Assembly: GCF_036962685.1 (NCBI RefSeq)
Contig: NZ_JBALOP010000018.1
Coordinates: 1 to 64,000 of the forward strand
DNA: 64,000 nt
Direction: 5' to 3'
Source: Ferdinandcohnia sp036962685
Lineage (GTDB): Bacteria > Bacillota > Bacilli > Bacillales > Bacillaceae_L
Positions within the stretch are counted from its first letter, which is position 1; each line of letters opens with the position of its first letter. The notes under the pieces were generated by a model that was not told where the DNA came from, did no database searches, and worked only from the letters and a program-made list of their open reading frames with translations. Made by a program: the position numbers and the translations under genes. Shown here one piece after another: positions 17,317-26,214 of the stretch.

Positions 17317-17421
17317 ATGGACAAGCTATTCAATGAAAAATCAAACTTTATGAAAGAATTATTCGCATACTCCTTAGGTATCTTACTTACTATTTTAATT
17401 ATACTTCCATTTATTAACTAG
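17317..17421 (+). CDS. 34-residue single-pass membrane peptide
   Basis: The ATG follows AAGGAGG at a good distance. The peptide starts MDKLFNEKSNFMKELF and continues with one hydrophobic segment, YSLGILLTILIILPFIN. It is followed at once by a strong terminator, giving a compact one-gene unit divergent from estA. I do not recognise the family; the ribosome site and terminator argue for real expression. Confidence 0.7.
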   Translation: MDKLFNEKSNFMKELFAYSLGILLTILIILPFIN

Positions 17422-17458
17422 AAAAAAGCTCGGCATTAAACGTCGCCGAGCTTTTTCT
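17422..17458 (+). terminator. Terminator of the 34-residue membrane peptide gene
   Basis: Stem AAGCTCGGC / GCCGAGCTT followed by TTTTTCTT. Confidence 0.85.
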
Positions 17459-17461
17459 TAT

Positions 17462-17642
17462 TTGTCCAGCTTCAGCGACTAGAAATTCGAGAAACTTCAC
17501 CGCCTCTTTCAGAGGTAAAAAGCACCTCTGAAGGAGGAGCCTCTGACGCACAGGAAGTGCTAGTGCCCACTTAGCCACAGGACGTGGTGGTCTAATAAGT
17601 CGGCCAGTTTCCACATTTCTAGGCGAGTCGCTTCAGCTTTTC
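17462..17642 (+). repeat. Dispersed palindromic element, family A copy 1
   Basis: About 180 bp framed by AGCTTCAGCGACTAGAAAT and ATTTCTAGGCGAGTCGCTTC, which can pair across the ends. The interior carries CCTCTTTCAGAGG, CACCTCTGAAGGAGG and a CCAC..GTGG hairpin core (GCCACAGGACGTGG). No gene is seen. It fills the gap between the small peptide terminator and murF. Confidence 0.55.
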
Positions 17643-19016
17643 TTACTTTTTGAAGGCAAAAATGACTTCCTCGAGCTTCATCCCTCTTGAGCCCTTTACC
17701 AACAGGATGTCTCCTTCTGATAAAAGATTTCGTAATTCCTCAATTAGTTGTTCTTTATCTTGGTACGAAAATACTCGGTCTTGTGGGAACTGTTCCCTAG
17801 CACCGCTGGCAATATGCTCACCTAATTTGCCATAAGTGAATACATAATTAATCTTGTCAGGCTGGATGAAACGCCCCACTTCTTCATGGTATTCATTTTC
17901 TTTGTCCCCGAGCTCCAGCATGTCACCCAACACAACCATTTTATTACCCGTGGTTTGTAAATCATGAACTAAGCTAATTGCTGCCTTCATGGATAACGGG
18001 CTTGCATTATAGGCATCATTTATTAATTTCGTACCGTTGATCCCTTCAATTAATTCAAGTCTCATATTCGTGATTTTAATTTCCTTTAAACCACTATCGA
18101 TTTGGTCCCAAGATAATTCGAAGTGACGGGCCACAGCAATCGCAGCCATCGCGTTGTTCACATTATGCTTACCGAGAACTGGCACATAAAATTCTTTCGT
18201 CTCTTGATCGTTAATTGAAAAATAAGTGCCTACGTTTTCCTGTTTGATTGTAAGTGGGAACAGGTCATTTTGTGATGACTCACCAAAGGTTGTTGTTTGG
18301 ATATCCATCTCTTTCACCCGCTCTGTTAAAAGGGGTTCGTCCCCATGGTAAATGAGCAAGCCATCCTTCGATAATCCATCAACGATTTCAAGTTTTGCCT
18401 TTGCGATTCCTTCACGGGAGCCGAGGTCCATCATATGTGATTCACCAATATTCGTAATCACTGCCAAATCAGGCCGAGCTAATTTGGTAAGGAGCTCAAT
18501 TTCACCAAAAGCACTCATCCCCATCTCAAGCACTGCGACTTCAGTATCTTCTTTTAGTCGTAAAATCGTTAATGGTAAGCCAATATGATTATTTAAATTA
18601 CCTTCTGTTTTTTGAACACGCATTGAAGTTGATAAAACTGCTGTAACCATGTCTTTTGTGGTTGTTTTTCCATTGCTTCCAGTAATTCCAACGACTTTTA
18701 TCGAAAGCTCATCACGGTAGTTTTTTGCAAGAGTTTGAAGAGCCTCCAATGTGTCGTTTACAAATATAACCGGGATTTGCTGTGGAGGATTTGGCTGATC
18801 ACTCCCCCATAGTACAGCTCTTGCACCGTTTTCAATGGCTGTATCCACAAATTGATGTCCATTAAAGGTGTCACCGATGATTGGTATGTATAGATTTCCA
18901 GGTGAAATCGTTCTTGTATCAATCGATACACCTTCAATCACGACATTTTGGTGTTGTGGGTCAAGCTTTTCACCTTTTGCCATTTGTCCAATTTGCGCTA
19001 AAGTCTTTTTTATCAC
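17643..19016 (-). CDS. murF: UDP-MurNAc-tripeptide--D-alanyl-D-alanine ligase
   Basis: 457 residues. It adds D-Ala-D-Ala to UDP-MurNAc-tripeptide, the last cytoplasmic step of the peptidoglycan precursor. The ATP-binding loop is GITGSNGKTTTKD near residue 112. NNHIGLPLTIL, TNIGESHM and the DAYNASPLSM block are the conserved Mur ligase motifs. It lies downstream of ddl, whose product it consumes. An AACACTATTC hairpin at 19039-19069 lies just upstream of its start. Confidence 0.96.
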   Translation of the reverse strand: MIKKTLAQIGQMAKGEKLDPQHQNVVIEGVSIDTRTISPGNLYIPIIGDTFNGHQFVDTAIENGARAVLWGSDQPNPPQQIPVIFVNDTLEALQTLAKNYRDELSIKVVGITGSNGKTTTKDMVTAVLSTSMRVQKTEGNLNNHIGLPLTILRLKEDTEVAVLEMGMSAFGEIELLTKLARPDLAVITNIGESHMMDLGSREGIAKAKLEIVDGLSKDGLLIYHGDEPLLTERVKEMDIQTTTFGESSQNDLFPLTIKQENVGTYFSINDQETKEFYVPVLGKHNVNNAMAAIAVARHFELSWDQIDSGLKEIKITNMRLELIEGINGTKLINDAYNASPLSMKAAISLVHDLQTTGNKMVVLGDMLELGDKENEYHEEVGRFIQPDKINYVFTYGKLGEHIASGAREQFPQDRVFSYQDKEQLIEELRNLLSEGDILLVKGSRGMKLEEVIFAFKK

Positions 19017-19038
19017 GAGGTTCTCCCCTTTTCATGAA

Positions 19039-19069
19039 GAAACACTATTCAGAATGAAGAATAGTGTTA
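19039..19069 (-). promoter_or_regulatory. Hairpin in the ddl-murF intergenic region
   Basis: Inverted repeat AACACTATTC / GAATAGTGTT with loop AGAATGAA, about 25 bp upstream of the murF start. It has no T run, so it is more likely an RNA-processing or attenuation structure than a terminator. Function unknown. Confidence 0.35.
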
Positions 19070-19072
19070 ATT

Positions 19073-19270
19073 AATCAAATACGCCTTGGCGTATTTGCGC
19101 CAAGATTTTTAGGCCCACAGGAAGTGGGTCATAAAGACGTTGCCACAGGANNNNNNNNNNNNNNNNNNNNNNNNNNNNNNNNNNNNNNNNNNNNNNCCTT
19201 TGAAAAATCGTGGCATCCACCGGAGGCTTACTTTATTAAGCAGAGGTTTGAACCTCTGCTTAATAAAGTT
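19073..19270 (-). repeat. Dispersed structured element, family B copy (gapped)
   Basis: Minus-oriented copy. From its 5' end it has the palindrome ACTTTATTAAGCAGAGGT / ACCTCTGCTTAATAAAGT, GCCTCCGG, GGATGCCACGATTTTTCAAAGG, then a 46-N gap (19151-19196), CCCACTTCCTGTGGGCC, and the hairpin AAATACGCC-AA-GGCGTATTT. Its palindrome abuts the ddl stop codon and probably serves as the ddl terminator. Confidence 0.85.
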
Positions 19271-20355
19271 TAAATAGTGAATTTGATTGTTTGTTTTTCC
19301 GTATGGCGCTCAATCGCAAGCTCAACTAACTTTTCAATAAGCTCTGGATAGCTAACACCAGCCTCCTGCCATAGTAACGGGAACATGCTAAATGGTGTAA
19401 ATCCAGGCATTGTGTTGACTTCATTAATGATGACTTCTCCTTCTTTTGTTAAGAAGAAATCAGCTCTCACTAATCCTGAGCAATCCAGTGCTTTAAATGC
19501 TTTGATGGCTTCTGTTTTGACGGTTTCATATTGCTCATCAGTAATATCAGCTGGGATAATAAGGGCCGTATCACCGTCTTCATATTTTGCCTTGTAGTCG
19601 TAAAAATCCTTTTTCGGTACGATTTCGCCAACAACTGAACAGCTTGGATTATCGTTTCCAAGAACACCGATTTCGATTTCGCGGCCAATAATTGCTTCTT
19701 CAATGATGACTTTACGGTCAAACATAAATGCTTCTTCAAACGCTTTTTCAAGGGTTTCGCGGTTTGTTGCTTTGCTGATACCAACACTTGAACCAAGATT
19801 TGCAGGTTTGACAAAGCATGGATAGCCCAGTTCTTCTTCGACCTTCGCATAAGCTTCTTCCGGATTTTGTTTCCATTCACTTCGAATATAGGAAACATAT
19901 TTGGCTTGAAGCAGTCCCGCTTGACCGAAGATGTTTTTCATAATTACTTTATCCATTCCTGCAGATGAAGCAAGTACACCATTACCGACATAAGGTATGT
20001 TTACTAGCTCTAGTAGTCCTTGAACGGTTCCGTCTTCTCCGTTTGGTCCATGCAATAATGGGAACACCACGTCAATCGTTTCCTGTTGTTCTGATTGCTG
20101 TGCAGGGAAAAGCTCTGCATTTAAAGAAACCGGTGAAATCGGAGTTCCCTCCTCTTTCAGAACTAGTTTCTTTACGTCATCGACAGGACCTGTCAATTGG
20201 TTTCCGCGAATCCATTCGCCTTGTTCCGATATATAAATGGGATGAATATCATATTTTGAGTGATCTAATGCTTTGATTACAGCTAATGCAGTTTGCAAGG
20301 AAACCTTATGCTCAGCTGATTTCCCTCCGTATAGCAAGCCTAGTTTGACTTTCAT
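19270..20355 (-). CDS. ddl: D-alanine--D-alanine ligase
   Basis: 361 residues of the ATP-grasp family. The N-terminal KLGLLYGGKSAEHKVSLQTA loop and FPLLHGPNGEDGTVQG are characteristic. FVKPANLGSSVGISK, EIEIGVLGND and the metal-binding INEVNTMPGFTPFSMFP are intact. It joins two D-alanines made by Alr for use by MurF, which lies downstream. The ATG has an AGGAGG site. Confidence 0.96.
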   Translation of the reverse strand: MKVKLGLLYGGKSAEHKVSLQTALAVIKALDHSKYDIHPIYISEQGEWIRGNQLTGPVDDVKKLVLKEEGTPISPVSLNAELFPAQQSEQQETIDVVFPLLHGPNGEDGTVQGLLELVNIPYVGNGVLASSAGMDKVIMKNIFGQAGLLQAKYVSYIRSEWKQNPEEAYAKVEEELGYPCFVKPANLGSSVGISKATNRETLEKAFEEAFMFDRKVIIEEAIIGREIEIGVLGNDNPSCSVVGEIVPKKDFYDYKAKYEDGDTALIIPADITDEQYETVKTEAIKAFKALDCSGLVRADFFLTKEGEVIINEVNTMPGFTPFSMFPLLWQEAGVSYPELIEKLVELAIERHTEKQTIKFTI

Positions 20356-20580
20356 TAAGCTTCCTCCTAAAAAATCAATATACCCTTTATTTTAACATTA
20401 ACGCGTTTATATTATATAACAATTACATAACATTTCTATAATTTATTACATATGTTTAGAATAGTGTCTGTCTAGGCTTGGAACAAAATTTTGGAATTAA
20501 AAATTAAACAAGACTTTCGGGTGGTGACAGTGTAATCGATATACATTGAAATACGAAATTGGCTTATACAGCTTTGATAA

Positions 20581-20692
20581 TTGCGTATTTATTTGGGTTA
20601 TTGCGTCTTACACGGGGGAATTTGCGTCGTCACTGGGATTTTTGCGTCGTCACCGGGGCATTTGCGTCTTTGTTTCAATAATTGCGCGTTAC
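20581..20692. repeat. Tandem repeat, about 20-bp unit, six copies
   Basis: TTGCGT recurs at 20581, 20601, 20622, 20642, 20662 and, as TTGCGCG, at 20682. Two adjacent units read TTGCGTCGTCAC(T/C)GGG. It lies in the 395-bp region between ddl and the CNNM-type gene, where no gene is seen. Confidence 0.75.
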
Positions 20693-20708
20693 TAATTTTT
20701 CAGTTACC

Positions 20709-20747
20709 AAAAAAGCCTCAACGGCGGATACCGTCAAGGCTTTTGCA
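20709..20747 (-). terminator. Terminator after the CNNM/HlyC-type gene
   Basis: Minus strand AAAAGCCTTGACGG / CCGTTGAGGCTTTT with a TATC-type loop, then TTTT. Confidence 0.85.
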
Positions 20748-20750
20748 TTT

Positions 20751-22094
20751 TTATTCAAGTGCGCTGGCGCTCTGGCCAATGGTAATAATCTGTTCTTGTT
20801 GAATGATTTTTTTGATTTCAAGTGATTTGATATGGTGGCCATCCATTTCGATGATTCTGAATTCATAATCCCCGTACGGAATTTTGTCTCCAGGGCGGAC
20901 GTCAATTTGTTCGGTTAAAATCCAACCACTGATTGTATCCACATCCGTATCGTCAATTTGTAATCCAAACAAGCCATTGACTTCACCGATTAAGACCTTA
21001 CCATCTAAGATGGTGGTGGTGTCGTTAATTTTTTGGATTGCTGGTTTTTCATCCGTATCAAATTCATCGCGGATTTCCCCAACAATTTCTTCAATGATAT
21101 CCTCAACCGTCACCAGTCCAGAGGTTCCACCATATTCATCGATTAAAATCGCCATGTGAACTCGTTCTTTTTGCATTTTTGCTAATAATTCTTGAATTGG
21201 GATTGACTCGATTACATGAATAATTGGTCTTGTATAATCCTCAATTGTTTTTTCATGTGCACCTGAACCTGTCACAACATCAGTGAGCAGTTCCTTTAAG
21301 TTAATCAAGCCGATAATATGGTCTTTATCCCCGTCAACGACTGGGTAACGTGTATATTTCTCACTCGTCATAATCGTCAATATCTCTTGGACTGATTTTT
21401 CCTTATCAAGGGCGATGATCTCCGTACGTGGTACCATGATTTCCTTTGCGATGCTCTCATCAAATTCAAAGATATTATTAACGTATTTATATTCAGATTG
21501 GTTAATTTCACCATTTTTATAGCTTTCAGATAAAATAAGTCTCAATTCTTCTTCTGTGTGGGCAATGTCGTGTTCTGATATTCTCTTAAAGCCAAATAAT
21601 CCAGTTAACAAGCGAGCAGAACCGTTTAATACCCAAATGAATGGATACATCACTCTATAGAAAAAGATTAATGGTCTCGCAAAAAACAAGGTAACTCTTT
21701 CTGCCTTTTGAATGGCGATCGTTTTCGGTGCAAGCTCCCCGACAACTACATGTAGAAATGTAATAATCAAGAACGCTAAAGTGATCGATAAAAGAGTTGA
21801 AAATGAAGCTGGTATATTAAACATACCGAGTATCGGATGAAGTAACGCCTCAAATGTGGTTTCTCCAAGAAAACCAAGTCCTAGGGCTGTTACTGTAATA
21901 CCTAACTGACACGCAGACAGGTATTCATCCAGGTTTGAGATGACAGTCTTAGCAGCAATTGCGCTTCTATTCCCTTCTTGTACGAGTTGGTCGATACGAG
22001 TACTTCTTATTTTTACAATCGCAAACTCCGACGCCACGAAAAAGGCAGTTAACGCAATCAAAATTGCAACCATGACTAAATTAAATATCTCCAA
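20751..22094 (-). CDS. CNNM-domain / CBS-pair membrane protein (HlyC/CorC family)
   Basis: 447 residues. An N-terminal DUF21/CNNM region with four membrane segments (1-200) is followed by a CBS pair (about 215-335, including EKYTRYPVVDGDKDHIIG and HMAILIDEYGGTSGLVT) and a C-terminal CorC_HlyC domain. B. subtilis relatives are YhdP, YqhB and MpfA, the latter a magnesium exporter. Cation transport is inferred from the family. The start is TTG with an AAGGA site; an ATG seven codons later is an alternative. Confidence 0.87.
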   Translation of the reverse strand: MEIFNLVMVAILIALTAFFVASEFAIVKIRSTRIDQLVQEGNRSAIAAKTVISNLDEYLSACQLGITVTALGLGFLGETTFEALLHPILGMFNIPASFSTLLSITLAFLIITFLHVVVGELAPKTIAIQKAERVTLFFARPLIFFYRVMYPFIWVLNGSARLLTGLFGFKRISEHDIAHTEEELRLILSESYKNGEINQSEYKYVNNIFEFDESIAKEIMVPRTEIIALDKEKSVQEILTIMTSEKYTRYPVVDGDKDHIIGLINLKELLTDVVTGSGAHEKTIEDYTRPIIHVIESIPIQELLAKMQKERVHMAILIDEYGGTSGLVTVEDIIEEIVGEIRDEFDTDEKPAIQKINDTTTILDGKVLIGEVNGLFGLQIDDTDVDTISGWILTEQIDVRPGDKIPYGDYEFRIIEMDGHHIKSLEIKKIIQQEQIITIGQSASALE

Positions 22095-22249
22095 ATAGTT
22101 TCCTTACACGCCCGAAACGAGTAAGGATTCCACCTCCTAAATAGGTAAGTTTTTTATGTTATTTATACAAAGTATTTATGACAAGGATTTTTTATTCTTT
22201 AAGAATGAATTTTTATTCTGTAAGTTTCATAACTATATGATTCTTTGAT

Positions 22250-22674
22250 TCAAGTAAAAAGAACCATAATTAATTTTGCGAGTGCCATGCTTTGTGTGGA
22301 CATCTTATTCATCACAGATTTTTGTTGTTCTTCTGTAAGAGACTCGAGCATTGGCTTGATTTCTTTAAGTTCTGATTCTAAATATTCCATTCGCTTTGAA
22401 AGATCTTGTGTGTATTTCAAGACTTTCTCTTTCTCTACACGATTTGTGTGAAAAAGTTCTACCTTTTCCTTGATTTCCAGTAAAGGGATGTTTAACTCCT
22501 TATACTGGGAAACGAGATGAAGTGTCTCCACCGCCTCGTCACTATAGAATCGATAGTTCGAGTCTGATCGTTCAGGAGTTAAAATACCAAGCTGTGTGTA
22601 ATAATCAATCGTGCGTTTTGATACATTTGCTTCTTTTGCTAATTCTCCAATACGGTATAACTTCCCAACGACAT
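22250..22674 (-). pseudogene. MerR-family transcriptional regulator with disrupted start
   Basis: The minus strand encodes KLYRIGELAKEANVSKRTIDYYTQLGILTPERSD, a complete MerR helix-turn-helix, and a coiled-coil C-terminal region of about 93 more residues. No ATG, GTG or TTG opens this frame before the helix-turn-helix. An ATG at 22674 with an AAGGGG site lies in another frame; adding one base near GGGAAG would join it as MSLGKLYRIGEL. So either a one-base deletion (mutation or sequencing error) or a non-canonical start. Otherwise only a GTG at 22531 would start a headless 93-residue product. Confidence 0.6.
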
Positions 22675-22767
22675 CACCCCTTCTATCAGACTTCTATTCT
22701 TCTATTATATGTACTATGAACCGTACAGTCAAACGTGATGGTTTTCCCCTAGTAGGGGTTGTCCATT

Positions 22768-23172
22768 TTACTTTTTCCTTTGTCCCGAAGCGGCTTGTAT
22801 TTTTAGGCTATAAAGGCCACCCTTCAAGTGGGATAATGGCAAATTCTTATGCCTTCTTCGTAAGACTTTTGCCGCTTGCTTGCTTCTTATCCCTGTTTGG
22901 CAATATAAAATGATGTCCTTATCAGTTGGGATATCTACCTTGTTGCGTCTTATTTTAGCTAAAGGAAGATTAATAGCGCCTTTAATATGATTTGTTTGGT
23001 ATTCATAAGGATTACGCACATCAATGAGTGCAATTTGTTTGGGCTTTTTCATTTTTTCTTTAAAATCTACTTCTGATAATTGTTCTAGGTTTTTAACAGG
23101 CTTGAAGGTATCGTAAACTAAAAATATGAAGATTATTCCTAATCCGATTTGAAGTATTGTAATTGTATCCAA
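22768..23172 (-). CDS. Membrane-anchored rhodanese-like protein
   Basis: 134 residues. One N-terminal membrane segment (ITILQIGLGIIFIFLVY) is followed by a rhodanese domain with LIDVRNPYEYQTNHIKGAINLP and the active-site loop YCQTGIRS (catalytic cysteine near 91). It probably carries persulfide sulfur at the inner face of the membrane. The acceptor is unknown. Similar to YqhL-type proteins. Confidence 0.88.
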   Translation of the reverse strand: MDTITILQIGLGIIFIFLVYDTFKPVKNLEQLSEVDFKEKMKKPKQIALIDVRNPYEYQTNHIKGAINLPLAKIRRNKVDIPTDKDIILYCQTGIRSKQAAKVLRRRHKNLPLSHLKGGLYSLKIQAASGQRKK

Positions 23173-23312
23173 TTTTCAACATCCCTTTTCATACACGTTA
23201 TTTTCCTATTATAATCTAATGTGGAGGAAACCAAAAATCTCATGTGACATTGCCTCCTTTTTACGGTAGAGTAAATAAGTAAAATGTTTTAGGGATTGGG
23301 GAATCTATAAAA

Positions 23313-23759
23313 TTGGGGCAAGCTGTAAAACGATTTGTGGCTGGTACGGTGTTCATCACCTATTCACTATTTCTAATATATTGGATGTTTTTTGCCTATT
23401 TCCGGACAAAGGGAGGGGAATTCCGGTATAACCTAACGCCTTTTTCGACGATTAAAAATTATTTTACGTATTATGATCATTTTCCTTTTTACATCTGGAT
23501 CATTAATATTGCAGGAAATATTGGCGTTTTTATACCCTTTGGGATCGTACTTCCGATACTATTTCCAAAGCTTTCTCATTTCTTTTTGTTCCTCTTTGCG
23601 TTTGTTATCGGAATTTTTTCGCTAGAAGTCCTTCAGCTTTTTAGTAAGCTTGGAAGCTTTGATGTGGATGATATTATTTTAAATACGGTTGGAGCCGTGA
23701 TTGGTTTTATTTTATTGCAGGTCATAAGGGGTCGTAAACGACTCAAAAAAAGGAGATGA
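23313..23759 (+). CDS. VanZ family membrane protein
   Basis: 148 residues with four membrane segments and the VanZ signatures NLTPFSTI near the N-terminus and FDVDDIILNTVGAVIGF near the C-terminus. VanZ-like proteins are linked to teicoplanin and lipoglycopeptide resistance, but most chromosomal members have no known role. The start is TTG with a weak ribosome site, so the N-terminus is uncertain. It is convergent with the 23805 gene. Confidence 0.82.
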   Translation: MGQAVKRFVAGTVFITYSLFLIYWMFFAYFRTKGGEFRYNLTPFSTIKNYFTYYDHFPFYIWIINIAGNIGVFIPFGIVLPILFPKLSHFFLFLFAFVIGIFSLEVLQLFSKLGSFDVDDIILNTVGAVIGFILLQVIRGRKRLKKRR

Positions 23760-23800
23760 GGTCAAATACTTCGATGTATTTGGAACCCCGTCTCCTTTCC
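23747..23800. terminator. Bidirectional terminator after vanZ-like gene
   Basis: Long imperfect stem AAAGGAGA..TCAAATAC / GTATTTGG..TCTCCTTT between two convergent genes, with A and T runs on both sides. Confidence 0.75.
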
Positions 23801-23804
23801 TTTT

Positions 23805-24722
23805 TTAGCGATTGACTGATGCTGCCATGCGCACATATGTATGGCGTTTTCCACGAATAGCGATTGAATAAGCCATAATATTTTCAGGAATTGCGATGCC
23901 GTGATAACCCGCATCTCCAATATGGTAGATGTCTGCACCTGCCATTTTACTTGTTAACGCGATTTGACGAATGGTTGCTTCATCCGCTCCCTCTTGGCTT
24001 GTACCAATTGTAAGCATCGCCAATGCTCCTTTTGAATGCACAAAACGGACATTCTTTTCTGTTGTTTGGGGAGTGATTCCCGGTACGGTCCCCGGTGCTG
24101 GCATTAAAATGACATCCGCCCCCGCATCAACAAAGCTTGCTAGTGCCGTCTCTGAAATGATGTCACTACCGGATTCATTTGCAACTCCTGCACCATGCAT
24201 TTTTCCAGCAATAATAAGACCCTCACTTCCAAACACTTCTCGAGCCTTCTTAATCGCCACGACAATTTCATCATTTGTAACACCTGTTTTCGGGTTTCCT
24301 GTTAAGCAAACAAAATCAAATCCAAGCTTTTTCGCTTCACTTAAGGATTCTTCGATTGCCAAACGCCCTTTCGGAAGTTGAGTTAATTTTTCAAGTTGCT
24401 CGGCATTTGGGTCAACAGGCTCTAAATTTAAACCAATTGGTCTGCCGGTGAGCTCCTTTAGCTTTTCAACAATGGATTCACCCTCCGCTGCTTGAAAGCC
24501 CTCCACAAAAGGAGAAAAGACATCAAAGTAATTAAAAATTAAAAGATCGGCGCCAAATGCTGACGCCATTTCCGCATTCGTCACCGCTGGATATACTGGC
24601 TGAAAAGAACCAATTACTTCTGATAAAATAACCCTTCCTTCAGAAGCCTTAATGGATTGCTTAAGTTCTTGTCCATTCATTTTTTTAAAATCTGAGGCTG
24701 TGCAATCTAAAAGTCGTTTCAT
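23805..24722 (-). CDS. TIM-barrel-like protein of unknown function in the GlcNAc operon
   Basis: 305 residues. The alternating pattern AFGADLLIFNYFDVF, RPIGLNLEPVDP, LGFDFVCLTGNPKTGVTN, GLIIAGKMHGAG, AGADVILMPAPGTVPG and GALAMLTIGTSQEGAD suggests a TIM barrel of the PEP-hydrolase or phosphosugar-isomerase type. It starts 18 bp after nagR stops and is the last gene of nagA-nagB-nagR. I do not know its reaction. Position suggests a role in amino-sugar or PTS-linked metabolism. Confidence 0.8.
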   Translation of the reverse strand: MKRLLDCTASDFKKMNGQELKQSIKASEGRVILSEVIGSFQPVYPAVTNAEMASAFGADLLIFNYFDVFSPFVEGFQAAEGESIVEKLKELTGRPIGLNLEPVDPNAEQLEKLTQLPKGRLAIEESLSEAKKLGFDFVCLTGNPKTGVTNDEIVVAIKKAREVFGSEGLIIAGKMHGAGVANESGSDIISETALASFVDAGADVILMPAPGTVPGITPQTTEKNVRFVHSKGALAMLTIGTSQEGADEATIRQIALTSKMAGADIYHIGDAGYHGIAIPENIMAYSIAIRGKRHTYVRMAASVNR

Positions 24723-24740
24723 GATGATACCTCCTAATCT

Positions 24741-25463
24741 CTAAGTTCGAACCATTTCTACCTTATATTTATATCTGTCAGCACGGTAATAGGATTTTAC
24801 ATACTCGAGGGGTTGCTGTTCCTCAAGCTGTGAAACTTGTTGGATATAAAGGATAGGTGCCCCCACCTTAATCCCCAAGATAGACGCCTCACGCTTGTGG
24901 GCGGTAATTGCCTCCACTTCCTGTACCCCGGATACTATATAGAGTCCTTTTTCTTCGACATGTTTAAAAATGGAGCGTTCCGCCTCTTCCCATGTTAGAT
25001 CAGGTACAAGATCTGCCGACATATAAAATACCTCATAGGCAATCGGTTCTTTGTCTGCAAGCCGCAATCGCTCAATTTGGTATACCTTGGCCTTTTCTTC
25101 CACCTTAAGGCGTGAGGCGATTAACGAGTCTGCTTCTATTACGATAAAGCTTAGAACACGTGTCTCTGGTTCAAGCCCTCTTGAACGCATGTCCTCTGAG
25201 AAGCCCGTTAATTTCTGAACATTTTTTTCGAATTTTTTCACTGCCACAAAGGTCCCTTTTCCACGAACTCTTTGTAAATAACCTTCATTCACAAGATTAT
25301 TAATAGCTTGTCTTACGGTCATTCTACTGATTTGGTACTTTTCCGCAAATTCTCTTTCAGATGGAATCATGTCACCAGGCTTCAGCTCTTTTTTTTCGAT
25401 TTTTTCACGAACTTGCTGCTCAATTTGAAAGTAAATAGGTACTGGTGAATTCTTCTTTATCAC
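24741..25463 (-). CDS. nagR: GntR/HutC-family regulator of GlcNAc use (NagR/YvoA)
   Basis: 240 residues. An N-terminal winged helix (YFQIEQQVREKIEKKELKPG, SEREFAEKYQISRMTVRQA, RVRGKGTFV) is followed by a UTRA effector domain. NagR represses nag genes and is released by glucosamine-6-phosphate or GlcNAc-6-phosphate. The GTG at 25463 matches the B. subtilis start; 44 bp overlap nagB. Two identical operator-like palindromes lie upstream of nagA and nagP. Confidence 0.92.
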   Translation of the reverse strand: MIKKNSPVPIYFQIEQQVREKIEKKELKPGDMIPSEREFAEKYQISRMTVRQAINNLVNEGYLQRVRGKGTFVAVKKFEKNVQKLTGFSEDMRSRGLEPETRVLSFIVIEADSLIASRLKVEEKAKVYQIERLRLADKEPIAYEVFYMSADLVPDLTWEEAERSIFKHVEEKGLYIVSGVQEVEAITAHKREASILGIKVGAPILYIQQVSQLEEQQPLEYVKSYYRADRYKYKVEMVRT

Positions 25464-26214
25464 GAGCAAAGCCCCTCTTTTTTTCATCATCTACTAATGA
25501 AAGTGCTTCTTCGTCCGCTATAATCGTTACGTCAGAATGATTCTTTAACACAGTAGCTGGAATCAATTCAGTGATGCCCTCGTTTATCACTTTTTCAAGG
25601 ATTTCTGCCTTTGTTTTTCCTGAAACGAGCAATAGGATTTTTTCACTTTTCATAATTGTAGAGATTCCCATTGTTACAGCATGTGTTGGAACTTCTTCAA
25701 TGCTATTGAAAAAACGCATATTTGCTTGTCGTGTAGATTCTTCAAGCTCGACAACATGGGTTGCTGAATCGAATGGTGTACCTGGTTCATTAAAGCCGAT
25801 ATGCCCATTTACCCCTATTCCGAGTAATTGAAGGTCAACTCCGCCTATATCCGAAATGACCTTTTCATATTTTTGACTTTCCTCTTCATAATTATTTGCC
25901 AATCCATTTGGAATATGGATATTATCTGGATTTATATTGATATGTGAAAAAAGATTTTCCATCATGAAATGATGGTAGCTATTTGGATGGTCCTTTGCAA
26001 TTCCTAAATATTCATCAAGATTCACAGTCTGGATGTTTTCATATGATGTCTTATTTTGCCCGTGATCCTTAATTAGCTCTTCATATGTACCCACCACAGT
26101 ACCACCAGTTGCAAGACCTAATACGGAGTTTGGCTTTTCTTTTACTTGATGTGAAATCATGGCTGCGGCCATTTGGCTCATTTCCTTAAAATCCTTTACA
26201 GCTACAACTTTCAT
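25420..26214 (-). CDS. nagB: Glucosamine-6-phosphate deaminase
   Basis: 264 residues. It converts glucosamine-6-phosphate to fructose-6-phosphate and ammonia. LGLATGGTVVGTY, the catalytic TVNLDEYLGI, GIGVNGHIGFNEPGT and the THAVTMGI block are intact. The start codon follows the nagA stop with no gap, and its 3' end overlaps nagR, so the three genes are one operon. The last residues (TSTYLLSN) lie in the overlap. Confidence 0.96.
   Translation of the reverse strand: MKVVAVKDFKEMSQMAAAMISHQVKEKPNSVLGLATGGTVVGTYEELIKDHGQNKTSYENIQTVNLDEYLGIAKDHPNSYHHFMMENLFSHININPDNIHIPNGLANNYEEESQKYEKVISDIGGVDLQLLGIGVNGHIGFNEPGTPFDSATHVVELEESTRQANMRFFNSIEEVPTHAVTMGISTIMKSEKILLLVSGKTKAEILEKVINEGITELIPATVLKNHSDVTIIADEEALSLVDDEKKRGFARDKEEFTSTYLLSN

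Noticed and set aside
19064..19273. Reading frame through a family B repeat
   Set aside because: It spans the N gap and repeat hairpins and has no homology to any protein.
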